Source: Donghicola mangrovi (GTDB lineage: Bacteria; Pseudomonadota; Alphaproteobacteria; Rhodobacterales; Rhodobacteraceae). Taken from it: DNA of 64,000 bases. The translations under genes were made by a program, and so were the position numbers. The notes under the pieces were generated by a model that saw only the letters and a list, made by a program, of their open reading frames with translations, did not search any database and was not told the origin of the DNA. Position 1 is the stretch's first letter. The number at the start of each line of letters is the position of its first letter. Positions 26,405 to 33,871 of the stretch are shown piece by piece. The DNA lies in assembly GCF_013377535.1 (NCBI RefSeq), contig NZ_JABCJE010000012.1, positions 1-64,000 on the forward strand, read 5' to 3'.

Positions 26405-27136
26405 TCAGAGCGCCGCATTCTCGCGCCAGATATCGCCCGTAGCGTCAACCAAGGCTGTCGGGTCCAACACGGCGATCTTGGTCGGGCTGAACAGCGCGAT
26501 CACACCCGCCTTGGCAAAGGCGCGGATCTGGCGTGACACGGTCTCCATCTTGATGCCGAGCAGGCTGCCAATCCGCTCTCGGGTCAGCAGCAGGTCGATC
26601 ACCGGATCTTCGGGCGCGCGGGGCTGGCGAGACAAGCGCAAGATCAGGGTAGCCACACGTTCGGTCGCGGTTTTGCGCCCCAGCAGGGTGTACCAGTCGC
26701 GGGTGGCCTGAAGCTCGGCCGTGACAAGGTCCAAGTAGTTCAGTTGCAGCCGCGGAAAGCGCGCCAAGAGCGCGTTGAACTCCTGCATGGTGCAGCCCAG
26801 AATTTCGGTCCGGTCCACAGCCACGGCCATAACCGACGCTGTACGCGGCCCGCTATGACTTAGTAAATCGCCCGCCAGATGCAGGCCGACGGTAGTGATC
26901 TTGTCCCCGGCGCGAATGTCGTGGGCCACTGCGCCCGACCTGACGATGCCGATCAACTGGTCGGGAGTGCCGTCGAAGCGGATGATCTCCTCGTCCTTGA
27001 ACACATGGGGCACGAGGGTCGCTGCGATGATTTCGGCCTCGCTTCGGGTCAGGCCCGCGAACAGGGGATGATCGGGCAGGACAGGTCGGTCAGACAGGAC
27101 TGCGGTCGCCTCGGACATCGGGGTCAGAGCGTTCAT
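26405..27136 (-). CDS. Crp/Fnr-family regulator without Fe-S cysteines
   Basis: Regulator of 243 residues: an N-terminal cyclic-nucleotide-binding-like beta-barrel (residues about 25-130), a dimerisation helix, and a C-terminal winged helix with LTRERIGSLLGIKMETVSRQIRAF. The recognition helix contains ETVSR, the pattern FNR uses for TTGAT-N4-ATCAA sites. There is no N-terminal cysteine cluster; the only cysteine is in EILGCTM, so it cannot be a classical oxygen-sensing FNR. It may sense nitric oxide, redox state or another signal. GGAGA precedes the ATG. Confidence 0.9.
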   Translation of the reverse strand: MNALTPMSEATAVLSDRPVLPDHPLFAGLTRSEAEIIAATLVPHVFKDEEIIRFDGTPDQLIGIVRSGAVAHDIRAGDKITTVGLHLAGDLLSHSGPRTASVMAVAVDRTEILGCTMQEFNALLARFPRLQLNYLDLVTAELQATRDWYTLLGRKTATERVATLILRLSRQPRAPEDPVIDLLLTRERIGSLLGIKMETVSRQIRAFAKAGVIALFSPTKIAVLDPTALVDATGDIWRENAAL

Positions 27137-27262
27137 TCTGGATTTCTCCGTAAAAACATGGAGCTATGGCGTCGTCACGAAAATGGACGGTTCAGCCAAG
27201 GGTCTTGGAAAAATGGGATGGGCCGGTGCTGCGGCTGAGGGCACGCGCCACGGCCAAGGCAA

Positions 27263-27616
27263 TCAGGCGACCGGCGGCGCCCTGCTGGGGGGATGGCCCA
27301 GAACGGTCAGTCCGGCGGCTCGGGCCAGATCGGGCAGCACAATCCGCTGCACATAGGCCAGTTCCACAGGCACCAGATGGCCCACAGGGTCCGGCATCAG
27401 AAAGGCAGAAACCAGACGACAGGCGTTACAGCTGGATTTGCTGCTTTCCAGATCGTCACCGCACAGATCGGTGGTCGCCCCAAGGGCGGCATAGAACGTC
27501 AGCAGGGACTCCTCTTTCGCCGTAGCGAAGTGATGGCCATAGCTCGTTCCGACCAGCCCGAAGGCCAGCAGAACGACAAAAAAACCAACACGGAATCTGT
27601 GCAACCAATACGTCAT
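27263..27616 (-). CDS. Hypothetical membrane-anchored protein with cysteine motif
   Basis: Small protein of 117 residues with a basic start and one hydrophobic segment at residues 11-26 (GFFVVLLAFGLVG), a likely signal or anchor. The exported part has a cysteine-rich patch with CNACRLVSAFLMP and a Pro/Arg-rich tail. This is faintly like DUF2946-type periplasmic proteins, but I do not claim the family. It lies 126 bases upstream of the Crp/Fnr gene on the same strand. Upstream are the repeats ATAAC/GTTAT (27626-27640) and GATAAC (27655-27660), which could be a regulator site. Confidence 0.6.
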   Translation of the reverse strand: MTYWLHRFRVGFFVVLLAFGLVGTSYGHHFATAKEESLLTFYAALGATTDLCGDDLESSKSSCNACRLVSAFLMPDPVGHLVPVELAYVQRIVLPDLARAAGLTVLGHPPSRAPPVA

Positions 27617-27625
27617 AGCGCAGAA

Positions 27626-27660
27626 ATAACATCGCGTTATCAGAGGTGTAAGGCGATAAC
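27626..27660. promoter_or_regulatory. GTTATC/GATAAC repeats upstream of the hypothetical gene
   Basis: ATAAC (27626-27630) and GTTAT (27636-27640) form an inverted repeat with a 5-base spacer. GTTATC (27636-27641) and GATAAC (27655-27660) form a second one with a 13-base spacer. They lie between divergent genes and may bind a regulator. Confidence 0.3.
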
Positions 27661-27774
27661 ATGCCGCACGGCGACCGCGTGCCGCAGTGTGGCATTATCG
27701 CGCTGGCGGGGTGGGTCCTTGGCCTTGGGGCGCAGGTTGGGTCATATAGGGGCAAACCACCCGAGGAGCAGATC

Positions 27775-28242
27775 ATGACCGCCACCCCCGCGACCAAGGC
27801 ATTGGACAAAGCCGGCATCAACTATGACCTGCACAGCTATGATTACGAGGGCGGGCACCACATCGGCGAACACGCCGCCGATGCCATCGGCGCGGACCCC
27901 GATCGCGTGTTCAAGACCCTGATGCTAGAGGTGGACGGCAAGCCCGCGTGTGTGGCGATCCCCGTTGCGGCCTCGGTCAAGATGAAGAAGGCGGCCAGTG
28001 CCTTTGGCGGCAAATCGGCCCAGATGATGGACCCGGTCAAAGCCGAGCGGCTGACAGGCTTTCGTGTGGGCGGGATCAGCCCTTTTGGCCAGAAAAAGCG
28101 CGTTCCCGTGGCGATTGATATCACCGCCTTTGAGCACGCGCGGGTGATCCTGAACGGCGGGCAGCGGGGTGTGATGGTCGAGCTGGACCCGGATAAAGGC
28201 GCGACCCTGCTGGGGGCCGTGCGCGTGGACCTGATCGACTAG
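27775..28242 (+). CDS. ybaK: YbaK/EbsC-family Cys-tRNA(Pro) deacylase
   Basis: Soluble 155-residue protein that trans-edits misacylated Cys-tRNA(Pro) in this family. Conserved stretches are VFKTLMLEVDGKPACVAIPVAASV and GGISPFGQKKRVPVAIDITAF, with the catalytic lysine in VFKT. GAGGAG precedes the ATG at 27775, so the longer frame from 27661 is rejected. Its TAG stop overlaps the stop of the convergent exbD gene as the palindrome CTAG (28239-28242). Confidence 0.93.
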   Translation: MTATPATKALDKAGINYDLHSYDYEGGHHIGEHAADAIGADPDRVFKTLMLEVDGKPACVAIPVAASVKMKKAASAFGGKSAQMMDPVKAERLTGFRVGGISPFGQKKRVPVAIDITAFEHARVILNGGQRGVMVELDPDKGATLLGAVRVDLID

Positions 28243-28655
28243 GGGCCGGGGCGCGTCACCAGTTGGACAGCGCCGAAGCCGGCCTGCCCCAAGGACCGGA
28301 TGAGCTCTGCTAGGGCTGCGCCCCCTGCGCTGCCATCAGCGTTTACCATGAGCGTGGGCGGAGTGGCGGTACAGTCGGCTTTGCCGCAATAGTCGTCCCG
28401 CGCCCGACTCAGCGCCGCGAAGGCGCTATTGCCCGTTTGGTCCTGGAATCCGGCCTGCCCCGAGGCATCCATATAGAGCGTAAATTCCCCATCCGCGGGT
28501 TGGTCAGCCTGCGCTTGCGGCGGGGTAACCTCGAACGGGGCGGGCGGGGTGATCTGCGCGGACATCAGGAAAAAGATCAGCAGCAGAAACACCACATTGA
28601 TCATGGGTACAACGCTTTCGGGGGCGGGTTTGCGCGGAGCTTCGGGAAACTTCAT
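28239..28655 (-). CDS. exbD: ExbD/TolR-family biopolymer transport protein (second copy)
   Basis: Protein of 138 residues with a single membrane helix near residues 18-36 (VPMINVVFLLLIFFLMS), the conserved aspartate replaced by asparagine in the usual position, and a periplasmic C-terminal domain. ExbD proteins pair with ExbB as a proton-driven motor for TonB-dependent uptake. It is the third gene of an exbB-exbD-exbD operon, starting 4 bases before the end of the upstream exbD. Asn in place of the proton-carrying Asp (the first copy reads MIDVVFLLL) suggests a non-equivalent partner. Confidence 0.85.
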   Translation of the reverse strand: MKFPEAPRKPAPESVVPMINVVFLLLIFFLMSAQITPPAPFEVTPPQAQADQPADGEFTLYMDASGQAGFQDQTGNSAFAALSRARDDYCGKADCTATPPTLMVNADGSAGGAALAELIRSLGQAGFGAVQLVTRPGP

Positions 28656-28658
28656 GGC

Positions 28659-29042
28659 TCACTCGATCAGAACGAGGTTGGTAAATCCCGCGCCGGATAG
28701 CAACTGCATCGCCCGCACAATCGCCTGAATATCCGTACCGTCTTGGGCGCGCAGAATGATGGTGTCCTGCGGGTTGGAGGTGAGGCGTTCCACCTCTGCC
28801 AAGGCGCGCGTGTCCTCCATCGGCACTCCATTTACCCTGAGCGTATCCGGCGTCACGTCCACCAATCGCGGCGGCCCGCTGTAGGGCGCAGAGGCCCCCT
28901 GCCCCGCCATCCGCAGCGGGATATGCATGTCAGTGCCGAACCGCGACGCCAGCATAAAGAACACCAGCAGCAGGAAAACCACGTCGATCATAGGCGTCAG
29001 GCTGGGGGAACGGCGGCGCGCCGGAGCCGCAAACCGGAACAT
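28659..29042 (-). CDS. exbD: ExbD/TolR-family biopolymer transport protein (first copy)
   Basis: Protein of 127 residues. It begins with a short basic cytoplasmic tail, then a single membrane helix with the essential proton-relay aspartate (LTPMIDVVFLLLVFFML), then a periplasmic domain. It belongs to a motor that energises outer-membrane transport or, in TolR relatives, envelope integrity. The ATG at 29042 touches the exbB stop at 29043, showing tight coupling. No tonB or tolA gene is in the window. Confidence 0.93.
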   Translation of the reverse strand: MFRFAAPARRRSPSLTPMIDVVFLLLVFFMLASRFGTDMHIPLRMAGQGASAPYSGPPRLVDVTPDTLRVNGVPMEDTRALAEVERLTSNPQDTIILRAQDGTDIQAIVRAMQLLSGAGFTNLVLIE

Positions 29043-29711
29043 CTATTCGGCCGCGATCGCGTCTGTGCGCAGGAAAACGCGGGTTGCTCCATCCTCGAGT
29101 TGCAGGCGCACGCGATCAGCAACTGCCTCGAACCAGGTCAGGGCGACCGAGGCTGGGATCGCAACTGCCATGCCCGCCGCCGTGGTTAACAGTGCCTCCC
29201 AAATGCCGCCGGCCAGCATGGACGGATCGGCCGCGCCGCCAGCCTCTTGCAGGGTTTGGAAGGCCGAAATCATGCCCAACACGGTCCCAAGAAGCCCCAG
29301 CAAAGGCGCAATCGTCGCGATCAACTCCAGAGGGCGCAGGCCGGACCGCAGGTCGGCCAACATCTGACGCGCCACGCGTTCGGTTTCCTCTCTGGCTGCA
29401 TCGTCGGTCAGGCTGGTGTCCTGCCGCGCCAGCATCGCAGCCCGCACCAACTGCGGCCCATAGGCCCGCCGCCCAACGAGCGAGCGCACAGCCTCGGGGC
29501 CATTCCCCGACGCCCACATCCCCAAGGCCCGATCTGCGCTGGCCTGACCAGCCCAAGCCCCGCCACGGACCAGCCGCCAGACCTTCCACAAGATCAGCGC
29601 GAGGGTCAGCACCGACAGCGCCGCGATTGCCCAGATCGAAGGGCCACCGAGCCGAATCATCTCCAGCACTTCGGCCAGTTTCCCCGATGGGGAGAGGGTC
29701 AGTCCGTCCAT
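29043..29711 (-). CDS. exbB: MotA/TolQ/ExbB proton-channel family protein
   Basis: Inner-membrane protein of 222 residues with three hydrophobic segments: near residues 26-43, about 133-155 ([24 protein letters not shown]) and about 175-197 ([22 protein letters not shown]). Both of the latter are the conserved channel helices of the family. It forms a proton-driven complex with the two ExbD proteins encoded next. AAGGGG upstream supports the ATG at 29711. Partners such as TonB must be elsewhere. Confidence 0.93.
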   Translation of the reverse strand: MDGLTLSPSGKLAEVLEMIRLGGPSIWAIAALSVLTLALILWKVWRLVRGGAWAGQASADRALGMWASGNGPEAVRSLVGRRAYGPQLVRAAMLARQDTSLTDDAAREETERVARQMLADLRSGLRPLELIATIAPLLGLLGTVLGMISAFQTLQEAGGAADPSMLAGGIWEALLTTAAGMAVAIPASVALTWFEAVADRVRLQLEDGATRVFLRTDAIAAE

Positions 29712-29763
29712 CCTGTGGGCCCCTTCTAAGATGCCATTCAGGAGTCGGATAGATTAACCTACT

Positions 29764-29808
29764 TTTTCTGTCAACTATATCCTGAGTAAATAAATCAGGA
29801 ACAGAAAA
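29764..29808. promoter_or_regulatory. Nested inverted repeats upstream of exbB
   Basis: TTTTCTG (29764-29770) and CAGAAAA (29802-29808) bracket CCTGA (29781-29785) and TCAGG (29795-29799). The block lies 50-100 bases upstream of exbB on an AT-rich stretch and is a candidate operator. It does not obviously match an iron-responsive consensus. Confidence 0.35.
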
Positions 29809-29810
29809 TG

Positions 29811-29840
29811 AAAAAGGCCCAACCATTGACCGGTCAGGCC
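29811..29840 (-). terminator. Candidate terminator after the copper-chaperone-like gene
   Basis: On the minus strand GGCC and ACC pair imperfectly with GGT and GGCC, followed by TTTTT (AAAAA at 29811-29815 on the plus strand). It follows the HMA-domain gene. Confidence 0.4.
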
Positions 29841-29871
29841 GTTCTTCGTAGCACCGAATAGACAGCGCAGA

Positions 29872-30069
29872 TCAGCCCGCCAGAACAGCCTCATATCCCT
29901 CTTTCTTCAGGATTTCAGAGACCTGCTCGACACTCAGGCTGCTGCCGACGGCCACAGTGCGCGACGGCAGATCGCAGGCCACATTCGCAGCGGTGTCGGC
30001 GGATTTGATGGCGGTTTCGATGGCGCTGGTGCAATGACCGCAGCTCATGTCAGGGACGTTGAATTTCAT
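29872..30069 (-). CDS. Heavy-metal-associated domain protein (CopZ-like copper chaperone)
   Basis: Small cytoplasmic metallochaperone of 65 residues. The metal-binding motif MSCGHC (CxxC at residues 10 and 13) is in the usual place of the HMA ferredoxin-like fold. AAGGA precedes the ATG at 30069; the frame open to 30165 is rejected as leader. It would pass Cu(I) to a P-type ATPase or other partner, but no copper ATPase gene is visible. It stands alone between the exb operon and a small hypothetical gene. Confidence 0.9.
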   Translation of the reverse strand: MKFNVPDMSCGHCTSAIETAIKSADTAANVACDLPSRTVAVGSSLSVEQVSEILKKEGYEAVLAG

Positions 30070-30145
30070 AATCAGGTTCCTTGGCAAAGGGTTTTCCCGA
30101 TCAGATAGGGCTTCCAGCAGGTGGAAGGTCAAGGCCCCAAATAAA

Positions 30146-30176
30146 AAAGCGCGGCCCCTCCCCAAGGCCGCGCTTT
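30146..30176 (-). terminator. Rho-independent terminator
   Basis: AAAGCGCGGCC (30146-30156) pairs perfectly with GGCCGCGCTTT (30166-30176). On the minus strand the stem is followed by TTTTTTAT. It ends the transcript of the 70-residue hypothetical gene. Confidence 0.8.
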
Positions 30177-30190
30177 ATCCTCGTTCGGTC

Positions 30191-30403
30191 TCAGTGGGCG
30201 TAGAACGCGTGCTCCGCTTCACTCCGCGAGGTGTCTTTTTTCGAGGTGTTGAACAGGGCGTGCTCTCGCTCTTCGATCTGGCTCAACTCGATCAACAGGC
30301 GCAGCCGCTGGTTGCGGTCTTTCACACTGCGGAGGTTGCCAGCGATCTGATCGCAGAACTTTTTCCACTGCTCGTCTGAGGTTAGAAGTTTCTGAATTGG
30401 CAT
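30191..30403 (-). CDS. Small hypothetical protein, 70 residues
   Basis: The product is highly charged and mostly helical by composition, with heptad-like leucines in the middle (RNQRLRLLIELSQIEEREHALFN) and no signal peptide or membrane segment. AAGGAG with good spacing precedes the ATG at 30403, and a strong terminator follows the stop, so it is likely a real gene. I do not recognise a family. It could be a regulator-binding or stress-related small protein. Confidence 0.6.
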   Translation of the reverse strand: MPIQKLLTSDEQWKKFCDQIAGNLRSVKDRNQRLRLLIELSQIEEREHALFNTSKKDTSRSEAEHAFYAH

Positions 30404-30834
30404 CGTCACGCTCCTTGTTGGAACACTTAACAAGCTCTGAACCTATTGGCTTAAATCCGAAACATATCTTTGCGCCGTAGGGGCCACACCTTGGGTTGCG
30501 ATAGCCCGCCGCATCAATAAATCAATTTTATTTAATTATTCTGGGGACTTGTGAAACATACCGCATTTTACGCCCCATCTGCGGTTTTTACTATATTTTT
30601 TCCGACAGCCGCCTGAACTGACCGTTTGAAAACCGGCCATAATTCAGAAGGTCCCCCCACGACAAAGGCCCCTTTACCCCGTCCCTTCGATAACGCGATG
30701 CGGAATAAATTTAGCATTAAACCGTGCAATGAGGCAGCAAGCGGTGTTTTGGAGGGCGTTATGCGACACCAATCACCGGACCAATGATTCTCGAAACCGC
30801 CCTAACCTGCGGCAAAATCATAGGTTTTTCAGGG
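30404..30834. other. Intergenic region
   Basis: About 430 bases with AT-rich tracts (ATCAATAAATCAATTTTATTTAATTATT near 30510) and a stretch rich in short C-runs. It holds an 8-codon frame (30761-30787) after GGAGGG, which I do not call a gene. No tRNA, repeat family or longer frame is visible. The promoter of the 70-residue hypothetical gene lies at the left edge. Confidence 0.6.
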
Positions 30835-31278
30835 TCAGTTGCAGACAGCGCAGCCCATGGCTCGGGTCGGTTTCACGGGGGTGTAGCCTTCTTTGAGGAT
30901 GCGGTTCATACCCCCTTCGACGTCGATCACCCGACCGGCAAAGGTATCCGCAATCTGGTTGGCCGCCCGCGCCGAACGGTTCCCCGACCGGCAGACCAAA
31001 GCCACATTCTGACCGGGCGCAAGACGCGGACCGATGGCTTGTAGAAACGCCTCGGCCGAGGTGTAGGTCACCAGCGCAGCGCCTTTGATGACGCCGGTCT
31101 GCTTCCATTCGTCGGGGGTGCGGATATCGACCACCAACATGTCTTCGCTCTGTTCCAGCGCAGGGCCGGACAAGGCCGCCAGTTCGACATTCTCGGCCTT
31201 CGCGCCTTGGCCCGAGGCCCAGAACACATAGGCCAGAGCAATCAGAATGACCGGAAGAAGGACAAAGAGTTTGCTCAT
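30835..31278 (-). CDS. Membrane-anchored rhodanese-domain protein
   Basis: Single-domain rhodanese of 147 residues behind an N-terminal membrane segment (residues 4-21), so it likely faces the periplasm. The sulfur-carrying active loop CRSGNRS starts at C96. A second pair of cysteines ends the chain (CAVC). AAGGA precedes the ATG at 31278. A site of the form ATTC-N8-GAAT lies about 45 bases upstream, matching the operator described for the sulfide/persulfide-responsive repressor SqrR. This fits a role in sulfide or polysulfide handling. The tail CAVC is an extra feature of unknown role. Confidence 0.9.
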   Translation of the reverse strand: MSKLFVLLPVILIALAYVFWASGQGAKAENVELAALSGPALEQSEDMLVVDIRTPDEWKQTGVIKGAALVTYTSAEAFLQAIGPRLAPGQNVALVCRSGNRSARAANQIADTFAGRVIDVEGGMNRILKEGYTPVKPTRAMGCAVCN

Positions 31279-31322
31279 GGTGATGTTCCTTTGTGGGCGT
31301 CGTTCAACAGTGCAGCTTATGT

Positions 31323-31338
31323 ATTCCATTATTGGAAT
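31323..31338. promoter_or_regulatory. SqrR/BigR-type operator candidate
   Basis: ATTC (31323-31326), eight bases, then GAAT (31335-31338); the whole is an inverted repeat ATTCCA-TTAT-TGGAAT. It fits the ATTC-N8-GAAT pattern reported for SqrR-type repressors and lies upstream of a rhodanese gene, a known SqrR-type target class. No sqrR-like gene is visible here. Confidence 0.6.
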
Positions 31339-31453
31339 GCATTCAAGAGTAATGCAGAAATGCGCGGCACACGGGCCCCACTGGGGAAATCAGCACTTTT
31401 ACTGCGCGGACTTTTCTGGAATTCCGGTCCCACCCAAGCCCCAAGGACAGCCG

Positions 31454-32005
31454 ATGACCCTAGCCAACCGCACCGCCGCGAACGCCCCTCTGACCGGAGA
31501 GTTCCGCTTTTTCGCGCTAGATGTAGAGACGGCGAACCGCAATCGCAGCAGCATCTGCCAGATCGGGATCGCTGGGGTTCGGCCCGACAACAGCATCGAA
31601 ACATGGAGCACCTATGTGGACCCCGTGACCGATGACTGGTCTTGCACCCGGATCCACGGGATCACGGCACGGACGGTGATCGGGGCGCCCTTGTTTCCGC
31701 AGCTTGTGCCGGTGCTGGACGGGATGCTGCGGGGGCTGACCGTTTACCAACATAGCCATTTCGACAAGGGCGCGATCAACTCGGCCTGCGGCGAGGCTGG
31801 TCTGGTGCCGCCCGCTTGGAAATGGATGGACAGTTTGATTGTGGCCCGCCGCGCATGGCCCGAATTGCGGGGCAACGGGGGGCATGGGCTGGCGTCGCTG
31901 AAAACCTATCTGAAGCTGGAATTCGAGCATCACGACGCCGAAGAGGACGCCCGCGCCGCCGCCGAAGTGGTCCTGCACGCCGAACGCCGGCATGCAGGGG
32001 CTTGA
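31454..32005 (+). CDS. 3'-5' exonuclease (DnaQ-like)
   Basis: Protein of 183 residues with the exonuclease fold. The Exo I motif DVETA (D-x-E) is near residue 23, followed by SICQIGIAGV, an H/D pair in QHSHFDKGA and the Exo III segment HHDAEEDARAAAEVVL. AAGGA precedes the ATG at 31454. Relatives include the epsilon proofreading subunit and RNase T, but the small size and lack of other domains leave the role open. It abuts the convergent GST-type gene without a gap. Confidence 0.9.
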   Translation: MTLANRTAANAPLTGEFRFFALDVETANRNRSSICQIGIAGVRPDNSIETWSTYVDPVTDDWSCTRIHGITARTVIGAPLFPQLVPVLDGMLRGLTVYQHSHFDKGAINSACGEAGLVPPAWKWMDSLIVARRAWPELRGNGGHGLASLKTYLKLEFEHHDAEEDARAAAEVVLHAERRHAGA

Positions 32006-32974
32006 TTAACCGCGCACGCTGTCCAGCAGGGCGGTGATATGCGCGGGGCCTTCGGGACGGATGCGCTTGGGGTTCAGGGCCTTGATCGCGTAGTAGCCGC
32101 GCGTGATGTGGTCCATGTTCACCGTGTCGATCACTCCGGGCAGGCGCAGGATACGCTCCATATAGGCGGACAGGCGCGGATAGTCTGCGATCTGGCGGCG
32201 ATTGGTTTTGAACAACCCGTGATAGGCCGCATCGAACCGGATCAGCGTCACAAAGGTCCGGATATCGGTCTCGGTCAGGCGGTCGCCGAACAGGTAGTCG
32301 CCGGTCAAGCGACCCTCTAGCTCGTCCAGCATAGCAAAGACGCCGGCGTTCGCCTCGTCATAGGCCAGTTGGCTGCTGGCGAAGCCTGCCTTGTAAACCC
32401 CGTTATTCAGATCATCGTAAATGCGGGCATTCAGATCGTCGATCTCGGCCGCCAGATCCGCCGGATAAAGGCGCAGGTCCGAGGGCACCAGATGCTCGAA
32501 CGCGGTGTCGAACATGCGCACGATGTCGGCGCTTTCGTTGCTGACCATGACGTTCTGCTTGGCATCCCACAGCACTGGCACCGTGGCACGGCCCGAATAG
32601 TGCGGGTCCGCACGGGTGTAGATCTGGTGCAGGAACTCTGACCCGAACAGCGGGTCCTGATCGGCCCCCTCATAGCCGCCGAACTGCCAGCCCTGATCCT
32701 CTAGCACCGGATTGACGACGGTGACGGGGATGATCCCCTCAAGCCCCTTGAGCTTGCGGGCAATCAGGGTGCGCGACGCCCAAGGGCAGATGAAGGCAAC
32801 ATACAGGCGGTAGCGCCCCGCCTCGGCCTTGAACCCACCGGTGCCGGTGGGACCGGCGCTGCCGTCGGGGGTGATCCAGTTCCGGAACCCCGAGATTTGG
32901 CGAACGAACCGGCCGTCGGCGTCGGCTTTTTGCACGGGCTGCCAGTTGGCGCTCCATTTTCCATCGACAAGCAT
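32006..32974 (-). CDS. Glutathionyl-hydroquinone reductase-like GST
   Basis: Protein of 322 residues of the Xi-class GST/ECM4 family. The conserved CPWAS motif with catalytic C63 lies in a thioredoxin-like domain; the helical C-terminal domain holds YLFGDRLTETDIRTFVTLIRFDAAYHGLFKTN, diagnostic for this family. Such enzymes reduce glutathionyl-hydroquinones formed when quinones react with glutathione. AGGAGG precedes the ATG at 32974, 12 bases after the dioxygenase stop. It belongs to the DoxX-dioxygenase-GST operon and is therefore likely part of quinone detoxification. Confidence 0.92.
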   Translation of the reverse strand: MLVDGKWSANWQPVQKADADGRFVRQISGFRNWITPDGSAGPTGTGGFKAEAGRYRLYVAFICPWASRTLIARKLKGLEGIIPVTVVNPVLEDQGWQFGGYEGADQDPLFGSEFLHQIYTRADPHYSGRATVPVLWDAKQNVMVSNESADIVRMFDTAFEHLVPSDLRLYPADLAAEIDDLNARIYDDLNNGVYKAGFASSQLAYDEANAGVFAMLDELEGRLTGDYLFGDRLTETDIRTFVTLIRFDAAYHGLFKTNRRQIADYPRLSAYMERILRLPGVIDTVNMDHITRGYYAIKALNPKRIRPEGPAHITALLDSVRG

Positions 32975-32986
32975 CAGAGCCTCCTA

Positions 32987-33808
32987 TCAGGCGTGAAACA
33001 CAAAGGACCGCATGGACACCGACCCAAGGTCGATCGAGTCCGTCATCCATGTCAGTTGGTCGCGGGCGTCAGAGGCCCCCGCAATCGTCAGGGCGGGCAG
33101 ATAGTGGTCCACCGTCGGGTGCGCCATGCGCAGCAGGTTCCCCAGCGCGGCGCGGTCGGTCAGGGCAACCAGATCGCGGTCGTTCAGACGGTCCTTGAAC
33201 AAGGCGTCAAACTCCAGCGCGAAGTCTTGGGGTTTGCCGCCCCATTGCAGGGCGCGCAGGTTGTGCACCACGTTGCCGGACCCAAGGATCAGCACGCCGC
33301 GGTCGCGCAACTCGGACAGGGTTTTGCCGATTTCCAGCTGGTAGGACAGGTCCTGCGTCATGTCGATCGAGACCTGAAACATAGGCACGTCGGCGTTGGG
33401 GTAGAGGAACTTCAGCACCGTCCATGCGCCGTGGTCCAGACCCCAGGTGTCGTCCTCTTCGGCGTGGTGGCTGGACAGCAGGCTAACGACCTCCCGTGCC
33501 AGAGCGGGCTCGCCTTTGGCTTTGTATTGCTGGTCGAACAGCTCTTGGGGGAAGCCGTAGAAATCGTGGATGGTACGGGGCATGGCGGACACGTCCACCA
33601 GCGTGGTCCCTTTGGTCATCCAGTGCGCCGACACCACAAGGATCGCCTTGGGGCGCGGCAGGTTGCGGCCCAGTTCAGTCCACGCGCGGCTATAGGATGT
33701 ATCCTCGATTGCGTTCATGGGGCTGCCATGCCCCAGAAAGACCAGAGGCATCCGGTCCGACGGCGACAGGCGGTCACGCAGGGCATTCAAAGATTGGATG
33801 GTACTCAT
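32987..33808 (-). CDS. Class III extradiol ring-cleavage dioxygenase (LigB/DODA-like)
   Basis: Iron- or zinc-binding protein of 273 residues related to LigB and to E. coli YgiD. Likely metal ligands are H27 in FLGHGSP, H62 in VSAHW and H182 in GNVVHN; the motif DHGAW near residue 125 is also conserved. It would open catechol rings. I use the ATG at 33808 because CAGGAG lies eight bases upstream; the ATG at 33814 is too close. It sits between a DoxX gene and a hydroquinone reductase gene, supporting a role in catechol or quinone removal. Confidence 0.9.
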   Translation of the reverse strand: MSTIQSLNALRDRLSPSDRMPLVFLGHGSPMNAIEDTSYSRAWTELGRNLPRPKAILVVSAHWMTKGTTLVDVSAMPRTIHDFYGFPQELFDQQYKAKGEPALAREVVSLLSSHHAEEDDTWGLDHGAWTVLKFLYPNADVPMFQVSIDMTQDLSYQLEIGKTLSELRDRGVLILGSGNVVHNLRALQWGGKPQDFALEFDALFKDRLNDRDLVALTDRAALGNLLRMAHPTVDHYLPALTIAGASDARDQLTWMTDSIDLGSVSMRSFVFHA

Positions 33809-33871
33809 GTTCATGTCTCCTGTGGCGGAGGGGTCGCCCGTGATGGACGACCCGTTCAATATTGGTTGCTA

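Noticed and set aside
30761-30787. Eight-codon frame after GGAGGG
   Set aside because: Too short, no downstream gene on the same strand for it to act as a leader peptide, and nothing conserved that I can see.
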